Below the pieces are notes generated by a model that was not told the origin of the DNA, did not search any database, and saw only the letters and a program-made list of their open reading frames with translations. The position numbers and the translations under genes are program-made. Source: an uncultured Lachnospiraceae bacterium (lineage in GTDB: Bacteria > Bacillota > Clostridia > Lachnospirales > Lachnospiraceae). From it: a stretch of 15,302 nucleotides of DNA. Position 1 is the first letter of the stretch; every line of letters begins with the position of its first letter. Shown here piece by piece: positions 5,546 to 12,662 of the stretch. The stretch is from contig CAJUJP010000010.1 in assembly GCA_910586615.1 (NCBI GenBank), positions 69,691 through 84,992 on the forward strand, written 5' to 3'.

Positions 5546-6262
5546 ATGAGGATATTGATTATAGAAGATGACGCCGGCTTAAACCGTGGCATATGTTTTG
5601 CATTGGAACAGGAAGGATATGAAGCCGTGAGTGCGCGGACGCTGCGGGAGGGGGAGTTGTTTTTTGAAAAGGACGCGCCCGATGCCGTTATCCTGGATCT
5701 GAATCTGCCGGACGGCGATGGTATTGAATTTTGCAAAAAGATACGGAAAATGGACGGAGAAAAACAAAAAACACCTGTTATAATGTTGACGGCGCGGGAT
5801 ATGGAAGTGGATGAGATCATGGGGCTGACAAGCGGCGCCGACGATTATATAACCAAGCCGTTTTCCGTCTCTGTGTTGAAGATCCGCCTGCAGAATGTTC
5901 TGCGCAGGAGAGAGACGGCGGCTGGCGGGGAAGATTCCGATTCTGCTTTTCATCCTGCGGAGGAGATGCACATACTCAGATCCGGGGAAATAGCTTTGGA
6001 CAGGAGTACTTTCAGGGTTTTCAGAGGCGGTCAGGAACTGGATCTGAGCATGACGGAATTCCGCCTGCTGCAATATTTTCTGGAGAATAAAAATCAAGCG
6101 TTATTAAAAGAACAGATTCTACAGCGCATCTGGGATGCAGACGGGAATTTTGTGGAAGAAAATACGCTTTCCGTCAATATCAGCCGTCTTCGCAAGAAAT
6201 TGGGCGGCAATGATATCCGCACCATTCAGGGAATCGGTTATTTGTGGGAGGAGCATACATGA
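5546..6262 (+). CDS. OmpR/PhoB-family response regulator (first system)
   Basis: DNA-binding response regulator, 238 residues. Receiver domain 1-120 has the acidic pair D8-D9, phospho-acceptor D51 in ILDLNLPDGDG, switch T82 (MLTARD) and K104 (TKPFS). After a linker (about 121-140) comes a winged-helix effector (about 143-236) with LSMTEFRLLQYFLENKNQALLKEQIL, VSRLRKKLGG-type recognition helix (SVNISRLRKKL) and the terminal IQGIGYLW wing. ATG 5546 is used; GGGAG (5531-5535) is 10 nt upstream, while a TTG at 5522 is on the RBS side and unlikely. Its stop overlaps the kinase start by 4 nt (ATGA). The nearby ABC operon with inverted-repeat sites is the likely target. Confidence 0.93.
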   Translation: MRILIIEDDAGLNRGICFALEQEGYEAVSARTLREGELFFEKDAPDAVILDLNLPDGDGIEFCKKIRKMDGEKQKTPVIMLTARDMEVDEIMGLTSGADDYITKPFSVSVLKIRLQNVLRRRETAAGGEDSDSAFHPAEEMHILRSGEIALDRSTFRVFRGGQELDLSMTEFRLLQYFLENKNQALLKEQILQRIWDADGNFVEENTLSVNISRLRKKLGGNDIRTIQGIGYLWEEHT

Positions 6263-7191
6263 GAGCAGAGATGATCATTTTGCTTCTGGCGGTCTGTCTG
6301 GGGGTGTGTCTTGCCGCTTTTTTCATAAGCACTGTGTATTTTTGGGGGCAGTGGAGAAAGCTGGATCGTATTCTGGACGGTTTTTGGAGAGAGGATACAT
6401 TGAAAAATGGATTGAACGATCAGGATGTGGAGGAGACAAGAGAGTCCAGGGTGGTCAGCCAGCTGCAGCGCATCCTGAACAGTGCGCGCTATAAGGAACA
6501 GCAGGCCGTGGGGGAGAAAGACCGGATCATGGAGCTTTTGTCGGATCTGTCCCATCAGCTTAAGACGCCTCTTGCCAATATTGTTATGAATATGGAGCTT
6601 TTGCAGGATCCCGCGCTGGATGAAGAGCAGCGGAGAGAATTTCTGGACCGCACAAGGGGGCAGGCTGATCAGATGCGCTGGCTGCTGGACAACTTACTGA
6701 AAGCATCCAGACTGGAAAACGGCATGATCCATTTTGAGGCGGAAAATACGGGAATCAAGGAAACCATAGCGAAAGCGGCAGGAACTGTTTACGCGCAGGC
6801 ATCAGCCAGGGGAATCGAACTGTCTGTGGAAGAATTTCAGGATTTTAAGCTTTACCACAATCCGAAGTGGACTGCGGAGGCGCTTGTGAATATTCTGGAA
6901 AACGGAATCAAATATTCACCGGCGTGCAGCAGTATACGGATCACTTTGACAAAGCTTGACCTGTATACAAAAATCACGGTGGCGGATGAGGGAATCGGCA
7001 TTCCTGAAAATGAGTATAATCTTATCTTTACACGTTTTTATCGGGGAAAGAATGTGCAGCAGCAGGAGGGCAGCGGACTGGGATTGTATCTGGCGCAGTT
7101 GATCGCCCGCCATGAGAAGGGGTATATTACGGTGAGTTCCAGGGTAGGACAGGGCAGCCGTTTTTCTCTGTTTTTGCTGAATGAGATGTGA
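6259..7191 (+). CDS. Sensor histidine kinase with one TM helix (first system)
   Basis: Membrane histidine kinase of 310 residues, partner of the preceding regulator. One hydrophobic helix (about 5-28) is followed directly by a cytoplasmic linker; there is no extracellular sensor domain and no HAMP. The HisKA H-box is LSDLSHQLKTPLANIV, with the phospho-acceptor H99. The HATPase domain shows the N-box (ALVNILENGIKYSP), G1 (VADEGIGIPENE), the F-box (IFTRFYRG) and G2 (GSGLGLYLAQL). ATG 6259 is preferred, with GGGAGGAG at 6246-6253. The lack of a sensor domain resembles kinases that receive their signal from an accessory membrane protein, in this case plausibly the FtsX-type permease encoded downstream. 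A terminator follows at 7224. Confidence 0.92.
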   Translation: MRAEMIILLLAVCLGVCLAAFFISTVYFWGQWRKLDRILDGFWREDTLKNGLNDQDVEETRESRVVSQLQRILNSARYKEQQAVGEKDRIMELLSDLSHQLKTPLANIVMNMELLQDPALDEEQRREFLDRTRGQADQMRWLLDNLLKASRLENGMIHFEAENTGIKETIAKAAGTVYAQASARGIELSVEEFQDFKLYHNPKWTAEALVNILENGIKYSPACSSIRITLTKLDLYTKITVADEGIGIPENEYNLIFTRFYRGKNVQQQEGSGLGLYLAQLIARHEKGYITVSSRVGQGSRFSLFLLNEM

Positions 7192-7223
7192 CGGGCAAAT
7201 TTATCATAAAGTTGAAAATAAAC

Positions 7224-7261
7224 AAACCGGACGGCACAAGAAACATGTTGTCCGGTTTTTT
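7224..7261 (+). terminator. Rho-independent terminator after the first kinase
   Basis: AAACCGGAC (7224-7232) pairs perfectly with GTCCGGTTT (7250-7258) around a 17-nt loop, followed by Ts to 7261. It separates the two-component pair from the ABC operon, implying that the latter has its own, regulated promoter. Confidence 0.88.
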
Positions 7262-7274
7262 GACGTTATAAAGT

Positions 7275-7323
7275 TCTGACGAAATTGTCAGATCTTTTTT
7301 CTTCTCCTGTCAGAATACTGTAA
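7275..7323 (+). promoter_or_regulatory. Probable response-regulator operators upstream of the ABC operon
   Basis: A palindrome, TCTGAC-GAAATT-GTCAGA, occupies 7275-7292. Its core TGACGAAATTGTCA (7277-7290) fits the BceR-type pattern TNAC(A/G)-N4-TGTNA known from Firmicutes antibiotic-response systems. A second, weaker copy, TCAGAATACTGTAA, lies at 7310-7323. The centres are 33 nt apart, about three helical turns, and the second copy covers the -35 position of the promoter at 7335-7340. Confidence 0.55.
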
Positions 7324-7331
7324 GAAGGATC

Positions 7332-7340
7332 TGATAGAAT
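7332..7340 (+). promoter_or_regulatory. Extended -10 promoter of the ABC operon lacking a good -35
   Basis: TGATAGAAT (7332-7340) is a TGN extended -10 with TAGAAT. The -35 position (about 7312-7317) reads AGAATA and is far from TTGACA, which fits a promoter that depends on an activator bound just upstream. Confidence 0.5.
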
Positions 7341-7422
7341 AAAAACATGCAAAAGGTATGAAAAGAATACTGCGATTACATTTGCATAAAATTTGAGAGT
7401 TGAGCAGGAATGGAGGATTTAT

Positions 7423-8106
7423 ATGAAGATTCTGGAAACCAGAGACCTGAAGAAATATTACGGAAAGGGAGATACTCAGGTAAAAGCTCTGGACGGTGTG
7501 GACTTAAGCATTGAGGAAGGTGAGTTTACGGCGGTGGTGGGGACTTCCGGTTCCGGGAAATCCACGTTGCTGCACATGCTGGGCGGTCTGGATTACGCCA
7601 CCGGAGGCACTGTGACCGTTGCCGGCAAGAAGATCTTTGAACTAGGCGAGAATGATCTGACTATTTTCAGAAGACGGCAGATCGGATTTGTGTTCCAAAG
7701 CTACAATCTCGTACCCATCTTAAGCGTACATGAAAATATTGTGTTGCCGCTGGAACTGGACGGCCGAAGTGTGGACAAAGCATATTTCAAAGATATCGTA
7801 AAGACACTGGGATTGGAGAGTAAGCTGGATAATCTTCCGGGACAGCTTTCCGGCGGACAGCAGCAGCGTGTGGCGATCGCCCGGGCGCTGATCACGAAAC
7901 CTGCCATCATTCTTGCCGACGAGCCCACAGGCAATCTGGACTCTAAGACGACCCAGGAGGTTTTAGGCCTCTTGAAGCTGACCGGGGAACAGTTTCATCA
8001 GACAATTGTGATGATTACCCATAATGAGGCGCTGGCACAGCTTTGCGACAGAGTGATCCATATTGAGGACGGCAGGATTGCAGACGACAGGGAGGTGCGC
8101 TCATGA
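7423..8106 (+). CDS. ABC transporter ATP-binding protein (MacB/BceA-type)
   Basis: ATPase of a type VII (FtsX/MacB-like) ABC transporter, 227 residues. All motifs are intact: Walker A GTSGSGKST (about 40-48), Q-loop FVFQSYNLVP, signature LSGGQQQRVAIARAL, Walker B IILADEPTGNLDS and the H-loop MITHN. The 'FQSYNL', 'GQLSGGQQQR' and 'DEPTGNLDS' segments are characteristic of the LolD/MacB/BceA group. ATG 7423 has TGGAGG (7411-7416) 6 nt upstream; a TTG at 7393 is rejected. Its end overlaps the permease start by 4 nt (ATGA), so they form one translation-coupled unit. The likely role is envelope stress or antimicrobial-peptide handling. Confidence 0.93.
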   Translation: MKILETRDLKKYYGKGDTQVKALDGVDLSIEEGEFTAVVGTSGSGKSTLLHMLGGLDYATGGTVTVAGKKIFELGENDLTIFRRRQIGFVFQSYNLVPILSVHENIVLPLELDGRSVDKAYFKDIVKTLGLESKLDNLPGQLSGGQQQRVAIARALITKPAIILADEPTGNLDSKTTQEVLGLLKLTGEQFHQTIVMITHNEALAQLCDRVIHIEDGRIADDREVRS

Positions 8107-10745
8107 TCAACAATAACGGTGCGTCTATCCGCAGATTATCCAACAGAAGCCTGAAAAACAGCCGTATGCGTAATTTTTTTGCAATTGCAGCCATCAGTCT
8201 GACCAGCATTCTTTTTACGGCGGTCTTTTCGCTGACAGGCGGTGCCATGCAGATGTCACAGGAAAGTATCATGCGGGAAGTGGGCGGAAAATTTCATGCC
8301 GGATTGAAGGCAGCGACCACGCAGCAGTATGAAAAAGTGATTCTGGATCCTCTGATCCAGAAGGCAACTTACAATATTTATATCGGTTATGCTGACAATA
8401 TCGTGAAAAGAATGGCGGAGCTGCGCTATACGCCTTTTCATGACAGTCTGCAGGATATGTTCATTACGCTGGAAGAGGGACATATGCCTGAGGCGGAAAA
8501 TGAGATTGTTGTGGACAGCTGTATTATGGAGGAACTGCAGCTGCCCTGTGCATTGGGGGAAAAGGTTACACTGTCCTTCCGCTTTCAGGATCGGATGGTG
8601 GAGAGTGAGTTCGTGGTAAGCGGCTGGTATCAGGGGGATCTGGTGGCACATGCCAGCGAACTTTTCGTGTCGGAGCGCTATTGGACGAAACTGAAAGGTT
8701 CCCTGACGGATGAAGATTTCGTGAGATGGGGAGAGGCGCATCCGGAAGATGCAGGTGTGGGCCTGAAAAGCGTCAATGTCTTTTTTGAGGATGCGTCTGA
8801 TATAGAAGAGAAAGTTTGTACGGTCATTCAAAATGCCGGTTATGAACCCGGAACAGAGCTGACCTACGGCGTAAACTGGGCATACATGCAAAACAGGTTT
8901 GAATCGCTGGATCTGTTTTCCGTTGTAATTGTGATCGGTGTGGCAGCGGTCATCCTGATCACGGGATACCTGATTATTTATAATATTTTTCAGATATCCG
9001 TTGTCAGTGACATCAGATTCTACGGATTACTTAAGACCATAGGCACGACGAAGAGGCAGATCCGCAGACTGGTGCGGCGTCAGGCGGCGATTCTGTCACT
9101 GATCGGTATACCTGTCGGATTACTGATCGGCTATGGCATCGGTAAGCTTGCACTGCCTTTTGCATTGAGTTTTGGAGATTTTGGCGGAATGGAAATTTCT
9201 TTGAAGTTTCATCCGTGGATTCTTGTATTCAGTGCGGTTTTTTCAGCAGTGACAGTATTTTTAGGCAGCTGGAAACCAGGGAGAATTGCCGGAAAAGTCT
9301 CACCCATAGAAGCGGTAAAATATACGGAAACGGGAATCAGAGGAAAAGCTGCTTCCCGAAAGAAAAAAAGAAAACATAACACGCGTAACTATTATAGTGC
9401 ATTTTCTATGGCACTTTCCAATCTGGGCAGAAATAAGCGTACTACAGTGATGGTAATCATGGCAATGTCTCTGAGTATCATTCTGCTGACGATGGTTATG
9501 ACGGCGGCAGGCAGTTTTCGGATTGATCAGTATCTGGAACAGCGGATTGTAGGAGATTTTGTTCTGGGAAATATAGAGGTAACGTCCGGGATGGGGAGAA
9601 GCGGAGACATTACCATAGAGCCGGAGTTTCTGGCATTGGCGGATGAGCAGGACGGCATTGAGGAAAAACAGGAACTCTGGACTGTTTTTCAGCGTTTTCT
9701 GCAGATGGATGACCAGGCAAGGGAGCGGATGCAGGAACTTGATGGGGCAGGTATGCTGCGGCGGGATGTATATGAATCGGAGAATCTGGACCGGCTGCTT
9801 CAGGGAGAATCAATGGAAGGGTTTTGTTACGGATACAGTGAAGGACTTCTTTCGAATCTGGAGGTGCTGGAGGGAACGCTGGATGTGGAAAAATTTGCGA
9901 CAGGAGACTATATTCTGGTTACGCCGATTCTGGGAAATGATGATTTTCTGCCGGCAGCGGAGCATATCTGGCATCCGGGTGACACAGTGACAGTGGAGAG
10001 TGTGACGGAGACATCTCAGGTACATGAGATTCTGGATGCAGGCGGGGAGACCATCGGGCTGGAATATGATGATCTGGCAGAAAAAGAGTATGAAGTCATG
10101 GCCATCGTTGATATTCCACGCAGTATGAATCTGGGCAGATACAGGGCTAACGGATGTGATGTGGTAATGCCGTTGTCTGAATTTGATACGGCATATTCCC
10201 GGTGCTTTGGGGTGGCGTATCAGATCAGGGAGGAGAAACAGGAGGCTTTTGAGGCTGCAGTGAAAGCATATACGGAGGAACATACGCAGATGGGGTATGT
10301 TTCCAAAGGCACTTTGCAGAGTGAGTTTGTAAATATGGTAACGGTTGTTACAACCATTGGCATAGCGCTTGCCGGGTTGATTGCCCTGATTGGTACACTG
10401 AATTTTATCAACGCTGTCATCACGGAAATTATTTCCAGAAAACGGGAGTTTGCCATGCTGCAGAGTATCGGCATGACAAATGCTCAGCTTAAGAAGACGC
10501 TGATTTGTGAAGGGATCAGCTACATTGCAATAGCGGGTGTTATCAGCTTTGTTCTGGGCAGTTTTCTGGCATGTGTGCTTTTACGTGCGATGAATCATAT
10601 TATTCTGTTTTTTGAATATCAGTTCCAGATCCTGCCGTTTGTGATTATGATTCCAATTCTTATGCTGGTGGCGGTCCTTGTGCCGGTTCTTTCTTACCGG
10701 AATCTGCAAAAGAAGAGTATTGTGGAGAGACTGCGGGAAGAGTAG
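8103..10745 (+). CDS. FtsX-type ABC transporter permease, 880 residues
   Basis: Membrane subunit of the ABC transporter encoded just upstream. It has two halves. TM1 (about 24-46) precedes an extracytoplasmic domain (about 47-268), then three helices (about 272-298, 325-350, 370-392) with the FtsX cytoplasmic motif YGLLKTIGTTKRQIRRLV. After a basic linker (KKKRKHNTRN) comes a second helix (about 450-475), a second extracytoplasmic domain (about 476-738), and three more helices with the repeated motif FAMLQSIGMTNAQLKKTL. The 4+4 TM arrangement with an external domain in each half differs from BceB (10 TM, one large loop) and resembles two fused MacB/LolC-like units. Such proteins transmit force across the membrane rather than transporting in the classical way. 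The substrate cannot be read from the sequence. No terminator is seen in the 75 nt before the converging gene. Confidence 0.92.
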   Translation: MINNNGASIRRLSNRSLKNSRMRNFFAIAAISLTSILFTAVFSLTGGAMQMSQESIMREVGGKFHAGLKAATTQQYEKVILDPLIQKATYNIYIGYADNIVKRMAELRYTPFHDSLQDMFITLEEGHMPEAENEIVVDSCIMEELQLPCALGEKVTLSFRFQDRMVESEFVVSGWYQGDLVAHASELFVSERYWTKLKGSLTDEDFVRWGEAHPEDAGVGLKSVNVFFEDASDIEEKVCTVIQNAGYEPGTELTYGVNWAYMQNRFESLDLFSVVIVIGVAAVILITGYLIIYNIFQISVVSDIRFYGLLKTIGTTKRQIRRLVRRQAAILSLIGIPVGLLIGYGIGKLALPFALSFGDFGGMEISLKFHPWILVFSAVFSAVTVFLGSWKPGRIAGKVSPIEAVKYTETGIRGKAASRKKKRKHNTRNYYSAFSMALSNLGRNKRTTVMVIMAMSLSIILLTMVMTAAGSFRIDQYLEQRIVGDFVLGNIEVTSGMGRSGDITIEPEFLALADEQDGIEEKQELWTVFQRFLQMDDQARERMQELDGAGMLRRDVYESENLDRLLQGESMEGFCYGYSEGLLSNLEVLEGTLDVEKFATGDYILVTPILGNDDFLPAAEHIWHPGDTVTVESVTETSQVHEILDAGGETIGLEYDDLAEKEYEVMAIVDIPRSMNLGRYRANGCDVVMPLSEFDTAYSRCFGVAYQIREEKQEAFEAAVKAYTEEHTQMGYVSKGTLQSEFVNMVTVVTTIGIALAGLIALIGTLNFINAVITEIISRKREFAMLQSIGMTNAQLKKTLICEGISYIAIAGVISFVLGSFLACVLLRAMNHIILFFEYQFQILPFVIMIPILMLVAVLVPVLSYRNLQKKSIVERLREE

Positions 10746-10820
10746 ATTTCTAACGTGTGTCATCATCGTAAACTGTTCTGATATTGCGGATAGAATGAAT
10801 CCGGGCGCAGGCAGAATAAA

Positions 10821-11276
10821 TTATTCGATGTACCCGTAGAGATATGCATTCAATATGTTCTGCGGGGCATCGTAGTAGAAGCTGCTGTTGTAGTCGTCAA
10901 TCTTTTCACTGACAAAGGAGTTGTAGGCGGCAAATAGTGCTTCGACCACATCAATCTGCTGTTCTCTGGCTATGCCGAGTATAAGCCGCTTATAGACTTT
11001 GCCGATGTCCCAATGGCTTGGAACGGCATATCTGGCAGCGGCCACATTGTCGAAGTCTCCTTCGGTGATTTGTGCGGAAGCAATAAAGTCATCGCAGACA
11101 CGGTCAATACTGTCACTGTGATAAACATCAGCCAGGTCATATATTTTGGCAACAGAGGCTCTGCCGAGTGCGTTTACTACGACAGACCTCTTATTTTTTG
11201 TCTTTCTTGCTATATAATCAATCAGACTGCATGTGAAAAATAAGTCATTTGATTTTGGGTCTTCACGTCCGGTCAT
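10821..11276 (-). CDS. Uncharacterised companion of DUF3990-type proteins
   Basis: A 151-residue soluble protein, no signal or TM helix, rich in Asp and Tyr. It starts at 11276 with GGAGG (minus strand, + positions 11282-11286) 5 nt upstream. Visible landmarks are DLFFTCSLIDYIARKTKN (11-28), VNALGRASVAKIYDLADVYHS, and PSHWDIGKVYKRLIL (86-100), then EKIDDYNSSFYYDAPQNIL near the end. I recall this kind of protein next to DUF3990/DUF3791 proteins in Clostridia, where the pair looks toxin-antitoxin-like, but no function is established and I do not assign a family. It lies 39 nt downstream of the truncated DUF3990 frame and probably shares its transcript. Confidence 0.72.
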   Translation of the reverse strand: MTGREDPKSNDLFFTCSLIDYIARKTKNKRSVVVNALGRASVAKIYDLADVYHSDSIDRVCDDFIASAQITEGDFDNVAAARYAVPSHWDIGKVYKRLILGIAREQQIDVVEALFAAYNSFVSEKIDDYNSSFYYDAPQNILNAYLYGYIE

Positions 11277-11315
11277 GCTGTTCCTCCGTTTTCTGTGATA
11301 CGGTCAGTTTACGAT

Positions 11316-11525
11316 TTATTGGTTCAATAAGTTGTCGCCAGATACCAGTCTTACAGTATAGGTGTTTATGACAGGGGTATTATAGCGTTTGGCCCAGCGT
11401 TCTGCCTGTTCACGGATCACAGTGCAGTAAAAACCGGTGCCGAAATCTTTTGTATTTTTACCCCTTATTATTTCGGGATGCTTAATGGCGGTGTAGCTGC
11501 CGTGATAAACGGTCATTTTACCCAT
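11316..11525 (-). CDS. Truncated DUF3990 (ADP-ribosyltransferase-like) protein
   Basis: A 69-residue protein that matches only the N-terminal part of DUF3990 as I know it: MTVYHGSYTAIKHPEII (4-20), KDFGTGFYCTVIREQAERWA (26-45) and the strand after it (NTPVINTY). YHGS and DFGTGFY are the substrate/NAD-cleft motifs of this ART-like fold. Full-length members are about 150 residues; here the frame stops after VRLVSGDNLLNQ and the next gene begins 39 nt on, so the C-terminal half, with the expected catalytic acidic residue, has been lost by deletion. RBS AAGGAG (+ 11537-11542) is 11 nt from the chosen ATG at 11525; MTVYHGS could start from the ATG at 11514-11516. It may be a non-catalytic remnant or a pseudogene. 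Confidence 0.65.
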   Translation of the reverse strand: MGKMTVYHGSYTAIKHPEIIRGKNTKDFGTGFYCTVIREQAERWAKRYNTPVINTYTVRLVSGDNLLNQ

Positions 11526-11575
11526 ATGGCGGATCTCTCCTTTTTTGAGGTGCTTTACGGATACATTTTCTCAGA

Positions 11576-11604
11576 TTTATAAAGAATAGATGTTAATGAG
11601 AAAA
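11576..11604 (-). promoter_or_regulatory. Possible promoter for the minus-strand pair
   Basis: On the minus strand TTTTCT (+ 11599-11604) and TATAAA (+ 11576-11581) are spaced 17 nt, about 50 nt upstream of the DUF3990 start. The -10 is good but the -35 is poor. Confidence 0.35.
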
Positions 11605-11773
11605 ATAACTCTTTTATTTACTGTATACCATCGGCTTTACTTCTGCAATATAAAAACATCAAGAATACAAATTCAACATGCCGCCAGTAGCGGAGCACTC
11701 GGCAGCAACTGTCACAAACAGGTAGACACCGCTGTAAAACCGGTGCAATAATATATTCATGAAAAAGCGGAAT

Positions 11774-11792
11774 ACACAACTTTGACACAACT
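11774..11792 (+). promoter_or_regulatory. 11-bp-spaced direct repeat over the -35 (response-regulator box)
   Basis: ACACAACT occurs at 11774-11781 and again at 11785-11792, an 11-nt period, overlapping the -35 at 11782-11787. Tandem half-sites at one-helical-turn spacing are the typical binding pattern of OmpR/PhoB-family regulators, such as the one encoded just downstream, so autoregulation is plausible. Confidence 0.55.
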
Positions 11793-11810
11793 GTGCCGTA
11801 TGATTGTAAT
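11782..11810 (+). promoter_or_regulatory. Sigma-A promoter of the second two-component operon
   Basis: A perfect TTGACA (11782-11787) and TGTAAT (11805-11810, one mismatch to consensus) are spaced 17 nt. The transcript would have a leader of about 75 nt before the ATG at 11894. Confidence 0.75.
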
Positions 11811-11893
11811 GAGCCGGCGGAAGAAAAGTATATCACCGGCAAGTGCCGCAGTGGTATTTTACAGCGGTACGGGTGACCGGAAGGAGTGACAGA

Positions 11894-12547
11894 ATGAATG
11901 TATTGATTGTAGAGGATGATGAGGCCATTGCCGGCTTATTATATGCGGATTTAAGCGATGAAGGCTATCGCTGCACCTGCGTATACAATGGACGGGAGGC
12001 GGCAGATCTGCTGGAAAAATGCATGGATTTTGACTTTGTCCTGCTGGATATCATGCTGCCCGAAGTCAATGGATATGAACTGCTGGAATATATAAAACCT
12101 ATGGGGATCCCGGTCATCTTTCTGACGGCGAAGGGTGCGGTCAGGGACCGGATACAGGGGTTGAAAATGGGAGCCGATGATTATATCGTCAAGCCTTTTT
12201 CCAGCGGAGAGGTGATCGCACGTATGGAGGCTGTGCTGCGGCGGTACGGCAAGAACGGAAAAGAGCTTTCTTTTGCGAATGTGACGCTTGACCTGGAATC
12301 CAGAAGAGTCTGCCGGGGCGGGGTAGAGATCGAACTGACGGTGAAGGAGTTTGACCTGCTGACAGAACTGATTCGGAATAAAAATGTGGCACAGTACCGG
12401 GACAGGCTTTATGAAAAGGTATGGAACGAGCCTTTTATGGGAGATACAAGGACACTGGACACTCATATACAGAGATTGCGGAAGAAGCTTGGGTGGGAGG
12501 ACTATATCAAGACGGTGTTCCGTATCGGATACCGGCTGGAAGGATAG
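11894..12547 (+). CDS. OmpR/PhoB-family response regulator (second system)
   Basis: DNA-binding response regulator, 217 residues. Receiver domain with D8-D9, phospho-acceptor D52 (LLDIMLPEVNG), T78 (FLTAKG) and K100 (VKPFSS). The winged-helix domain follows (about 124-215): LTVKEFDLLTELIRNKN, DTRTLDTHIQRLRKKLG (recognition helix) and the VFRIGYRLEG terminus. ATG 11894 is chosen because AAGGAG (11881-11886) is 7 nt upstream and the upstream in-frame start at 11843 would add a non-receiver tail. It is separated from its kinase by 115 nt rather than by the 4-nt overlap seen in the first system. Confidence 0.93.
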   Translation: MNVLIVEDDEAIAGLLYADLSDEGYRCTCVYNGREAADLLEKCMDFDFVLLDIMLPEVNGYELLEYIKPMGIPVIFLTAKGAVRDRIQGLKMGADDYIVKPFSSGEVIARMEAVLRRYGKNGKELSFANVTLDLESRRVCRGGVEIELTVKEFDLLTELIRNKNVAQYRDRLYEKVWNEPFMGDTRTLDTHIQRLRKKLGWEDYIKTVFRIGYRLEG

Positions 12548-12662
12548 GGATGTGTATCTGCCGGATTTTTCAGGCACGGGCGGTGCACAGTGTATCTGTA
12601 GAATGTGTAGTATATAGCCGGAGCGCTGGAACAGTGGATTTTGACGGGAGCAACAGGACGGA

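Larger units (their letters stand above)
11728..11868. repeat. Perfect 12-bp inverted repeat flanking the second two-component promoter
   Basis: ACCGCTGTAAAA (11728-11739) and TTTTACAGCGGT (11857-11868) are exact reverse complements, 117 nt apart. The promoter (11782-11810) sits between them. This arrangement is that of small invertible promoters, but it could equally be two inverted regulator sites. The match does not extend beyond 12 bp. Other small dyads nearby, CACCG/CGGTG (11727-11731, 11741-11745), are weaker. The 11526-11893 stretch otherwise contains no gene. Confidence 0.6.

Noticed and set aside
8256..8891. Long minus-strand reading frame inside the permease
   Set aside because: Antisense shadow of the FtsX-type permease, with no RBS and no domain.
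10746..10820. Terminator between the permease and the converging minus-strand gene
   Set aside because: Only short dyads (CGGAT/ATCCG and GAATAA/TTATTC) without T-runs; no convincing terminator.
11618..11842. Minus-strand reading frame in the intergenic region before the second regulator
   Set aside because: No RBS, no recognisable motif, Cys-rich random-looking composition, and it overlaps the promoter and repeat.
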